Shown here: in pieces, positions 53,823 to 62,300 of the stretch | Layout of the letters: each line of letters starts with the position of its first letter | Numbering within the stretch: the first letter of the stretch is position 1 | Assembly (NCBI RefSeq): GCF_042676025.1 | Contig: NZ_JBHTJP010000002.1 | Coordinates: 62,001 to 126,000, forward strand | DNA from: Salinimicrobium gaetbulicola | GTDB lineage: Bacteria; Bacteroidota; Bacteroidia; Flavobacteriales; Flavobacteriaceae | Direction: 5' to 3' | DNA length: 64,000 nt | Program-made: the position numbers and the translations under genes | Notes under the pieces: generated by a model | The model's input: only the letters and a program-made list of their open reading frames with translations | Told to the model about the DNA's origin: nothing | The model's database searches: none

Positions 53823-54100
53823 TATTACAGCCAACGTCTCTGGTTAACGCAAGTAGCGGACCTGGGAAACGTAACATTTTTTGACCGAATATTTGTCCAA
53901 AAATCATAAAAGTCAGGAATAAAATTAGAGGGTTTTTCATTGATGTTGGTCTCGATTCATTGGCGCTAACGTCCCTAATAACACAAATTGCAGCTTGGAG
54001 ACTAGAATTTTTTCAGTTAATCACTTTTTTAAAATAGTAGTCAAAAATGTCATTTTAGATGATCAGCCGCTATTTGCTCGTTAACCGCTGTTGTAAGTAG
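53823..54100. repeat. attC-like imperfect palindrome, site 3 (compound)
   Basis: The left arm CCAACGTCTCTGGTTAACGC-AAGTAGCGG (53832-53860) pairs with the right arm CCGCTATTTGCTCGTTAACC (54067-54086). A second, weaker left arm with GCGCTAACG lies near 53972, so the site may be two fused elements. It holds the same TAGTCAAAAATGTCATTTTA block (54038-54057) as site 2. No gene is visible in this 290-base gap. Confidence 0.6.
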
Positions 54101-54103
54101 TTT

Positions 54104-54535
54104 TTATTCTATTTTTTCATATTTCAGTCCTGGTCCGTCACAAGCATTCCAAGAATTGTAAAAAATGGTTTCAGATTGAAAAATCATAGTCTCTTTAATG
54201 TTTGATGTGCAAGATCCAATTATTTCGCTTTCACTATTGAAGTTCAATTCTAGCAATTGTTCTTTAGAATTATCAGTCAAATTATACGTGCCCGAAACTT
54301 CTGTTACAACTCCATCTCTTTCTCTTGATTTTTGAAACGTTCCATTGGAATTTAGTTGATAGGTTTCTTGCCAGTCCATTTCAGAACCAGTTGTTTCAGA
54401 ATTTGGAATACTGCCAGTCATTTGTATAAGTTTCCAAGACCCAATAATTTCTGATTCCAAATTAATGCTATCATCATTTTTATTACAAGAGAATAAAACT
54501 CCGATTACCATTAAAAAGAAAGTTTGCTTTTTCAT
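54104..54535 (-). CDS. Lipocalin-like lipoprotein (cassette-like gene)
   Basis: A 143-residue lipoprotein with lipobox VLFSC (Cys about 17). The mature part begins a lipocalin-like strand, SEIIGSWKLIQMTGSIP, and continues YQLNSNGTFQKSRERDG, GTYNLTDNSKEQLLELNF. The lipocalin-like (PF13648 type) pattern GSWKL...F..dGt is clear, but the ligand is unknown. It is flanked by GTTGTAAGTAGTTTTTATT on its 3' side and the inverse AAATTACTTACAAC upstream. The diverged 300-bp duplication copy 1 begins directly upstream. Confidence 0.65.
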   Translation of the reverse strand: MKKQTFFLMVIGVLFSCNKNDDSINLESEIIGSWKLIQMTGSIPNSETTGSEMDWQETYQLNSNGTFQKSRERDGVVTEVSGTYNLTDNSKEQLLELNFNSESEIIGSCTSNIKETMIFQSETIFYNSWNACDGPGLKYEKIE

Positions 54536-54591
54536 AATATGTTTGATTTATTATATAGATGCATTATTTTCATTTAGTTGCGTCAAATTAC

Positions 54592-54890
54592 TTACAACTC
54601 CTTATAACCCTGATTTAATTTCTCTCCACCTGCTCGCCGTGATAAAGAAAATTATGTTCACTTAAAAGAGCTTTGTTTATTCCTTTAAAAATATCAAATA
54701 ATTCTTAAATTTTTGTTACGGGTTTCCGTAAATCTCAATGAATTGTTAAAAAAATATTTAATTTAATGAAATTGTAATTAAGAATGGCCGAAAACTGCCG
54801 TTGCCAGGTTAAAGAATATTAAGACAGGCTGGGAGGGAAGTGGAAAGTTGATCGGCTCGACTTCCGCAGAAATCATTTCAGAAAAGGGCA
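54592..54890. repeat. Diverged direct repeat, copy 1, with integrase relic
   Basis: This gap (54536-54931) has no intact gene. From 54592 it is similar to 56744-57066: ACAACTCCTTATAACCCT, an identical 31-base block at 54703-54733, then GACTTCCGCAGAAATCA...GGGCATAAA. Read on the plus strand, 54855-54890 gives FRRNHF-RKGHK, which aligns with the integrase relic FRRKHLITGHK of copy 2. A palindrome TTACGG-GTTT-CCGTAA lies at 54716-54731. Confidence 0.65.
54716..54731. promoter_or_regulatory. Shared palindrome, possible operator (copy 1)
   Basis: TTACGG-GTTT-CCGTAA is a perfect inverted repeat about 180 bases upstream of the lipocalin-like gene. The same 16 bases occur about 165 bases upstream of the 592-residue gene, at 56875-56890. 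A protein-binding role is inferred only from symmetry and conservation. Confidence 0.3.
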
Positions 54891-54892
54891 TA

Positions 54893-54920
54893 AAAAAACC
54901 CCTTAAAAAAGGGGTTTTTA
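54893..54920 (-). terminator. Rho-independent terminator of the 592-residue protein gene
   Basis: AAAAACCCCTT-AAA-AAGGGGTTTTT; nearly symmetrical, so it may work in both directions. It lies 12 bases after the stop codon at 54932. Confidence 0.85.
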
Positions 54921-54931
54921 CTTGTAGTTAG

Positions 54932-56710
54932 TTAATATCCAATTTTAGTAATTCCTACCTTGTCTATTACTTTAGCATTGTATGTTTTATAATCATAAAA
55001 TTGATTTATTAAATAAATCTCTCTGGTTTTTTTATCAACCAAAGCGAAATTTTGGGTAAAAGCACCAAAATAAAGAATAGGGGTTGAAGATTTTGCATAT
55101 TCTATATCCAGTGGGAAAAACTCAACTTTAGGTATTGAAGAGGAAGTTTGATTAATTTTAACAATATAGTAGAGGTTTTCTTTTCTAGCAAGAAAGACAA
55201 TTTCATTATCATTGGTTTCGATAGTTTGAAAATTTAACTTACCAATAATGCTTGAATCTACAGAAAAGGACTTAAAATCCACAGGTTCAAAATTTTCATC
55301 CAATATTGTTAAATTAATTCTTGTGTCAGTTTCTTTTTTTTGTGTTGAAATACTACTATTTGAACCTGTTTCTGGAACTTCAATTTCCTCCGCAATTACT
55401 TTTCTAACAACATAAAAATCCCCTATTTTATCAATTCGGTCAAAGTCACTTAAGTAATCGTAATAATTTATTCTAGCATCATTTTTTATTTCAAAATATT
55501 TTTTAGATGAAATTAATTCTGTTGTACCCTCTTTATTCAGGTTGAATCTTTCGTAATTACTTTTAAACAACGATTCTATATGGTTATTAATGAATTTAAG
55601 TTGTCGATTGTCTTTCTCAAGCACCAAAATTGGGGTTATAACATTTTTATATTTTTTTTCTGTCCCATGATCTATTTTAGTATTAAAAACTATTTCACCG
55701 TTTGGATTAGTATAAATTATATCAAATCTGTTAACCGGGTATAGGTCTTTGTTCTTTTTACCTTTTTTGTCATAGCCAAAAACATTAATAATTCCTGTTA
55801 GTTCTAAGTCTTTATTATAAACAGCTTTATTGAATATCTTAAGTTTTCTGGGTGCGTCAAAATCAAATGAATTAATGGTTAAGTTGCCTTTTTCGTCAGC
55901 AATAACCTGTCTGTATTTTGATAAATCGTCTTCATTAACAAACCAGGCTAAATATGTTTTATCGAAAACCTGGTCACTATTCTGGATGAAATCATATCCT
56001 TTTAACCTATCATCATCAGAAAGCATAGCAATATCAGTTGTTTCAGTTTTACTTATATAACCTTTGCTATTGTCGTAAGTAAAAAATCCTCTTTTAGAGA
56101 CTAGAGTTGGCTTTATGTTTTTTAATCCTAAAAATCCTTCTCCTCTTAATTCAATATAGGATAAGGTTAAAATATCTTCGTTGTATTTGGGAGCATATTT
56201 TAAAGGAACATTAATGTCTTGATAATGGTATTTTATTTCGCTCCCCGTTTCAAAGGGAAAGGAAACGTCAATCATTCCGGAACTTCTCTTGAAGTACACG
56301 CTTTTGTCATTGGGAACATCATCCACCTTGTGGAATAATAATTTTTTTGAGCTAACTGAGGATAAATCGTCGGCATTAATGATTTTTTCATGCACTACAG
56401 GTATAACTGTATTTTCAAACATATTATCGATACTTGCAGATGAGAGTAGTTTTCCAACTAATGACTTTTCATTGTGTTGCTCTTCGGCTTCGGTTATTTC
56501 TTTTTGATTAGTTATTATTTGACTTCCATTTATATGACTATAGGTATATAAATAGATCTCACTGTTATCATCATTAAAACTCCAATTCAAAAGGTGAGCT
56601 CCACCGTTATTTCCAATATATGGAATGTCTATCAATGTTGTATTCAGTACATTTTGAGCTGTAAGCATACAATAACTTAACATAAATACGGATAGTATTA
56701 ATTTTTTCAT
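54932..56710 (-). CDS. Large exported protein of unknown family
   Basis: A 592-residue protein with a signal peptide (about 1-19, ending LTAQ) and no membrane segment or lipobox. The sequence is beta-rich with many short strands and DDxS turns (LLNWSFNDDNSEIYLYTYSH, YLAWFVNEDDLSKYRQVIAD, ILDENFEPVDFKSFSVDSSI), suggesting a propeller-like protein. No T9SS sorting domain is seen. I do not recognise a family. It stands alone between the two copies of a 300-bp diverged repeat, on the minus strand, with its own terminator, and is clearly AT-rich. Confidence 0.68.
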   Translation of the reverse strand: MKKLILSVFMLSYCMLTAQNVLNTTLIDIPYIGNNGGAHLLNWSFNDDNSEIYLYTYSHINGSQIITNQKEITEAEEQHNEKSLVGKLLSSASIDNMFENTVIPVVHEKIINADDLSSVSSKKLLFHKVDDVPNDKSVYFKRSSGMIDVSFPFETGSEIKYHYQDINVPLKYAPKYNEDILTLSYIELRGEGFLGLKNIKPTLVSKRGFFTYDNSKGYISKTETTDIAMLSDDDRLKGYDFIQNSDQVFDKTYLAWFVNEDDLSKYRQVIADEKGNLTINSFDFDAPRKLKIFNKAVYNKDLELTGIINVFGYDKKGKKNKDLYPVNRFDIIYTNPNGEIVFNTKIDHGTEKKYKNVITPILVLEKDNRQLKFINNHIESLFKSNYERFNLNKEGTTELISSKKYFEIKNDARINYYDYLSDFDRIDKIGDFYVVRKVIAEEIEVPETGSNSSISTQKKETDTRINLTILDENFEPVDFKSFSVDSSIIGKLNFQTIETNDNEIVFLARKENLYYIVKINQTSSSIPKVEFFPLDIEYAKSSTPILYFGAFTQNFALVDKKTREIYLINQFYDYKTYNAKVIDKVGITKIGY

Positions 56711-56743
56711 ATTATTTCTGATTAGTAATGTTTATGATAAATG

Positions 56744-57066
56744 GCTACAACTCCTTTTAACCCTCATTCAATTTCTCTCTATCCGGTTTTACATCGTGAT
56801 AAAAACAAATTTCCGTAGGTTATTAAAGAGCTTTTTAATTCTTCTAAAAATATTAAATAAATCTTAAATTTTTGTTACGGGTTTCCGTAAATATCAATAT
56901 AACATTGAAAAATCGAATTAAATTATCAATAATTTAATTTTAAATTTAATTAGTTACAGTATTTGAGTTAAAGAAATGTTAAGGTAAAACTAAAAGGGAG
57001 TGGGTTTTCGAAGGTTGATGTTCAGGAACTTCCGCAGAAAACATCTTATTACCGGACATAAAGATT
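56744..57066. repeat. Diverged direct repeat, copy 2
   Basis: Similar to 54592-54890. Shared blocks are ACAACTCCTTTTAACCCT, TCTCT.TCC, GTGATAAA, a 31-base identical block at 56862-56892, and ACTTCCGCAGAAA. It contains the palindrome TTACGG-GTTT-CCGTAA (56875-56890). Its right end runs into the integrase relic. The two copies flank the 592-residue gene as a direct repeat. Confidence 0.65.
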
Positions 57067-57170
57067 TGAAAACATTGAATCAATATTATCAAGTGGATAA
57101 TGAAGCAAAGAAAGGAGCCGTTGCAGAGACCTTTAAAATTAATTTTCAAACGGTAAAGAAAGCAGAGTAA
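57018..57170 (+). pseudogene. C-terminal relic of a tyrosine recombinase/integrase
   Basis: An open frame of 50 codons ends at TAA 57168. It encodes FRRKHLITGHKDLKTLNQYY followed by QVDNEAKKGAVAETF. This is the end of the catalytic domain of a tyrosine recombinase: the motif G-H-K followed by T..Q-Y, with a likely nucleophile tyrosine 11-12 residues after GHK. The upstream catalytic arginine and the N-terminal arm-binding domain are missing. A further decayed copy is at 54855-54890. The gene is therefore a remnant of an integrated element. Confidence 0.65.
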
Positions 57171-57353
57171 TCATGTGACATTTCTTATCCAGAGCTTTAG
57201 GCAATAGTTTTTAAGGGCTTTAAATTTTTTAAATATTTCTAGGTATAATTCAACATATTGTGCTGATCTCGAAAAAAATATTAACAAAATTATAAGATAA
57301 TTTAATATTTATTTATAATTTCGTTGTACCCTACCTCCAAACTAACCTACTTA

Positions 57354-59288
57354 ATGAAAATCTATCTCACCTCAGTTATCTGCGTGATATGCTGTTATGC
57401 AGCAAGTTATGGGCAAAAATCAATTCTTCATTTTAGTCCTGACAAATTCGATTCTAAATTGTTAACCTCCTACGGGAAATCTAAAAATGATCAATCTGCT
57501 GACACTTCCTCAGTTTCGCTGATAAATTATAATGAAGCCTTCCGTTTTGATGGAGAAGATGATTACATGGAATATAAAGATAAAATTAAAGACCTGTCAA
57601 ATGTTACGGTATTCACCGTTTTCAGGTCAAAAAATGATTCTGTTAAGGAAGCCGAAATATGGGGTATGTACGGTGAAAACTCCGCATTAGGTTTAAGTAC
57701 CAAAACAATCGTCAGTTCTAAAATGCAATCCGGTTATGAAGGAGTTAGTCCGGGAAGTGTGGTCTTGCATGTTTTTACCGAAACGAACCCTTCAAATAAT
57801 AACAGTGGGAATACTAATTCCATCTTGAATGTAGGAGTAATAAAAAAGGCGCCTGCAAACAGATACTTTAAGGGAGATGTAGCAGAAATTATAGTGTTTG
57901 ATAAAAGGTTAAAAGGTGTGAAACGCCAAATAGTGGAGAGTAAACTAGCCTTAAAGTACGGAGTTACTTTAAACCAGGGTGAAGACTATAAGTTATCTAA
58001 GAGAAGGATTGTATGGGATGCTGATGAGAATGAAGAGTTTTCCTATAATATTGCCGGTATAGGAAGGGATAATGGTGAGGACGTATATCAAAACCAGTCT
58101 ACAAGTTCTAATGAACCGGGTTTGTTAGTTATTGGAGTTGATTCAATTGTTAAGTCCAATTCAGAAAATAACGGTAAAATAAAGAACCACCAGTTTTTGG
58201 TGTGGGGGGACAATAATGCTCCTTTAATAGAAAGTAAAGACAACAATCCGGAAGGAAAGGTTCCTATGCTGCAACGAAAGTGGTTGATGAAAGCCACGGG
58301 AAACAGATCTGATGAAATAAATACCCAGGTTGTACTGGACGCCAATAAGCTTTTTGGAGTTTTGGGAGCAAAAGAAGATTATTCGCTAATAATCGACCGA
58401 AGTGGTACCGGAAACTTTGAACATCAGGATTGCAGCTACATTTCACCCTCCGATTTATCTTCAGATGGAATCCTTAGGTTCAATAATATCTCATGGGATA
58501 TTGACGGATCGGGTAAGGATGTATTTTCGTTTTCCTTAAGGAAAGACCTTGTAGCTTCCCTTTCCGGAGAGGCCTCCACTATTTGTAATGAAGAAGCCAC
58601 GGTTCTAAACTATGACAGGGAAGGAGGAATACCGCCATATTCTTATACCTTATCCGATACCTCCGGTTTTTCCAAAAATTGGAAAAGCGACCAGGATAAA
58701 GAAATGGATTATTCCATTAAAGATATCCCGGCCGGAGACTATACCCTTACAATTACTGATTATACCGGAGCAATCTCGAAGGCAGATTTTACGGTAATGG
58801 AAGAGCCACTGGTTACAGTAGAACTTGGGGAAGACAAATTTATGGAGGAGGAGGTTTTGCTTATCGACCCTCAGATCTCTAATAAAGAAAAAGTGGTGAG
58901 TTTTGAATGGACCGGAGATAATGGTTTTTCAAACGACCGGGAATCGGTTAAAATCATTGAACCTGGAAGCTATACCCTAACTTTGACAACCGAAGCAGGA
59001 TGCACCTGTTCCGATACCATTTTTATTAGCGACAAATTCGTTCAGGATTTTTCTTTATATCCGAACCCTGCCCCGGGAGGTGAATACAATATCTCTGTAA
59101 GCTTAACAGAAAGCTCCGATATCAATGTTAGAGTATACAATCTGCTGGGGGTGCTGGTTTATGAGTATAAGGCTGAAAATCAAAAACAGGTAAATATCGA
59201 AGCAGATGCGATAGGATCTTCCGGACTCTACACGGTAGTTCTTCAAACCTCGAAAGGACGAGTCTCCACGAAACTGCTTGTGAAATAA
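57354..59288 (+). CDS. T9SS-sorted surface protein with LamG-like and SprB-like regions
   Basis: A 644-residue secreted protein. The signal peptide ends near YGQ (about 21). A LamG/concanavalin-like domain (about 45-200, with EAFRFDGEDDYMEYKDKI and YFKGDVAEIIVFDKRL) is followed by a middle beta region (about 215-390), then a Gly-rich SprB-like repeat (PPYSYTLSDTSGFSKNWKSD and AGDYTLTITDYTGAIS). The last 75 residues are a type A T9SS sorting domain (FSLYPNPAPGGEYNISVSL, IGSSGLYTVVLQTSKGRVST). The frame opens at a TTG at 57324; the ATG at 57354 starts the signal sequence. It lies 50 bases upstream of the SpvB gene. Confidence 0.82.
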   Translation: MKIYLTSVICVICCYAASYGQKSILHFSPDKFDSKLLTSYGKSKNDQSADTSSVSLINYNEAFRFDGEDDYMEYKDKIKDLSNVTVFTVFRSKNDSVKEAEIWGMYGENSALGLSTKTIVSSKMQSGYEGVSPGSVVLHVFTETNPSNNNSGNTNSILNVGVIKKAPANRYFKGDVAEIIVFDKRLKGVKRQIVESKLALKYGVTLNQGEDYKLSKRRIVWDADENEEFSYNIAGIGRDNGEDVYQNQSTSSNEPGLLVIGVDSIVKSNSENNGKIKNHQFLVWGDNNAPLIESKDNNPEGKVPMLQRKWLMKATGNRSDEINTQVVLDANKLFGVLGAKEDYSLIIDRSGTGNFEHQDCSYISPSDLSSDGILRFNNISWDIDGSGKDVFSFSLRKDLVASLSGEASTICNEEATVLNYDREGGIPPYSYTLSDTSGFSKNWKSDQDKEMDYSIKDIPAGDYTLTITDYTGAISKADFTVMEEPLVTVELGEDKFMEEEVLLIDPQISNKEKVVSFEWTGDNGFSNDRESVKIIEPGSYTLTLTTEAGCTCSDTIFISDKFVQDFSLYPNPAPGGEYNISVSLTESSDINVRVYNLLGVLVYEYKAENQKQVNIEADAIGSSGLYTVVLQTSKGRVSTKLLVK

Positions 59289-59338
59289 AATAAACACCCT
59301 ACTCCCAAAATAACTACCCCAACCAATTACCTACTAAA

Positions 59339-62300
59339 ATGAATAAAAAACTACTTAGTCTGTCTCTGTTCTTATTGATAAGCCTGGCATTTTTTGCCAG
59401 TTCTACTAAGAGTGAATTTATCCCTAAAAAAGATATAACCTCAAAAGAAGCTGCTCGTTATTATGGGGCAGAGTTAAAAGAAGGAATTATCGGTGTTGAC
59501 AAGGATCACCCTATTGATAGTCCTTCAGATAATGTTTTCACTATAGTACTGGATGAAGCCCCGGCCGAAAATGATGAAGTATGGTTAACATATGAGTTAT
59601 ATGGGGTATGTGATCATACGGGTATTTCTAGAAGTATCAATGATCAATTGGCTGTGGGAGGACATTTTGTGACCCTGAATGATGGTTGGCAAAATCAAAG
59701 TGAACAACTAAAAGGCACATGGTTGAAAAAGGGTGAAAATATAATCAGATTTACCTTACCTGAAAATGCTGCCTACAGTTATCGCATTAAAAACCTGGGG
59801 ATAAAAATCGAAAAAAGTGGTGAAGCTCAGAGGGATTTGGTGATTAATAGGTCACATCCTGAAGAATATTTGAATGGCTTCGGATATCTGAAAGGTTTTG
59901 TTGAAGGTAAAGGTAGTAATGAAGCAAGGATATATGTGGATGGGGTAGAGGTATCTTCTCAATTCTCTGAATTTGAATCTTTAGTTCAGAAACCTTCAGG
60001 TAAAGGATCCTGGGAATCTGAAGTTAAAGTTGTTTTTTCTGATGGCGAAGTGATTACCAAAAAGCTTTCATTTAAAAAGCCGGTTGAAGCTGATATCCAA
60101 AATTCTATCGCCGGTTATAAGCTGATAAAAATGGAGAAGAGCTATCTGCCTTCAGAAGCTTTTAATCTTGCCTTGCAGCAAGCCTCTATCAGTATTCCGT
60201 TGCAGGCCTTACCTGTAAAAGAACAAATATCCATTACCGCCTTAAGGGAGGTTGACATTCCAGCTCTTGAGGGAACTATGGTAAATGTAACAAAAACCCA
60301 TAGTGGTTTCCGATTTCTTCCGCACGGGACAAAGTTTGACAAGGAAGCGACCATTGCACTGGAATATGACCTGGACAAGATCCCTGATGGGTATACGGTA
60401 GATGATATTAAAACCTATTATTTTGACGAGGAAGTAAAGAATTGGGTAGCTCTTAAAAAGGATAGTCTAAACCCTGAAAAGAACCAAATTCTTTCACAAA
60501 CCACTCATTTTACTGATATGATCAATGGGATCATTAAAGTTCCCGAATCACCTGAAACAGCAGGCTTTGTGCCAACTTCCATGAGCGATATTAAAGCGGC
60601 CAATCCTGCCGCTGCCGTGAACACCATTAACCCTCCGAGCGCTAATAGCATGGGATCTGCGAATATGCAGTACCCCATCGAATTGCCGGCCGGCCGTCAG
60701 GGACTGCAACCTCAGTTGGCCGTTCAATACAACAGCGGTGGAGGCAATGACTGGCTGGGCTTAGGCTGGAATTTAGCTACTCCGTCAATTACTGTGGATA
60801 CCCGTTGGGGAGTTCCTCGTTATCTTGAAGATGTGGAGACCGAAACCTACAGCATGAGCGGAGAGCAGCTGGCACCCATCGCTCACCGCGGAGAACCTGT
60901 TGCCAGATCCGCCGAAAAACAATTCTACCCCAGGGTAGAAGGGGGATTTAAGAAAATTATCCGACACGGCGATAAGCCTTACAATCACTGGTGGGAGGTA
61001 ACCAGTAAATCGGGTACAAAATATTTCTATGGAGGGACTCCTGGCAAGGGTATAGTAGAAACCTCGGTATTAAAAGATACTGACGGAAATATAGCTCACT
61101 GGGCCCTGGTAGAAATCAGGGATCTGAATGACAATTTTGTAAGTTATCAGCATGTCAAGGTTCAGGATACCGGTTTGAAAGGTGGTACCGTGCCGGGTTA
61201 TAATCTCTATGTAAGCAGAATAACGTATACCGGTCACGGAAGCGAGGAAGGAAAATACGAGGTGCTCTTTACCCGGGACAGGCAACTTGGCGAAGCCAAA
61301 CGTGCCGACGTGAGCATTAACGCGCGTTATGGTTTTAAGCAGGTGACTGCCGATCTCTTACGGAAAATAGAGGTGCGCTATAACGGGAAAAATATACGAA
61401 GCTACGAACTTACCTACAGGCAGGGAGCCTTCTTTAAAACGCTGTTGGAAAAGATCACCCAATATGATGCCAAAGGAACTGAATTTAACAGCCACGAATT
61501 TGAGTATTACGATGATGTAAAGTCTGGTGAAGGTTATACGCCATATACTTCGGTAGAAACCTGGAATCCTCAAAGGGATGATGTGCGCGGGGAATTTATT
61601 AATCCCATACCTGGATTTAATGACGATGCTTCCACACTCAGTGGAACCAAATCAAGCAATGAAACAGTAGGCTTGGCTGTTACTGCCGGACTACCCGGAA
61701 AAGTGGGTAAACTTCTCACCATGGGAGCCAAATTAGGTTATACCCATTCCGAAAGTGAGGGGATGCTGGCTTTAGTCGATATCAATGGGGATAACCTTCC
61801 CGATAAAGTGTTTAAGCAAGGAAGTAAATTAGTATACCGAATGAATTTATCTGGTCCTAACGGTAAACCGGTCTTCGGAGAAGAATTGCCAATAACCGGA
61901 ATAAGTGACTTTTCAAAATCGAAAACCGGCACCTTTAATAAAGGATTGGAGGCTCATCCCCCAGTTGGATTTATTGGGTATGATAATTCACAAACAGAGA
62001 CCAAAGAAGAAGTTTATTTTTCAGATGTCAATGGTGACAGGCTGATCGATATAGTTTCTAAAGGGACGGTATATTTCAACCATTTGGATGAAGACGGCAG
62101 TCCCGTGTTTACCAGGAGCAGTAAGGATACCCCAAGCTATATTCTTGCGGAAGCCGGCATAGATACCAGTACTTTTCAAGTGGATCCGGATGAACTGGAA
62201 AAAAAGATAGATCAGTTTCCGCTTCATGATGTGGTCAGGGTATGGCAGGCTCCATATGACGGGACGATAGATGTCACCGGCCAGGTGAACCTGATGGCTC

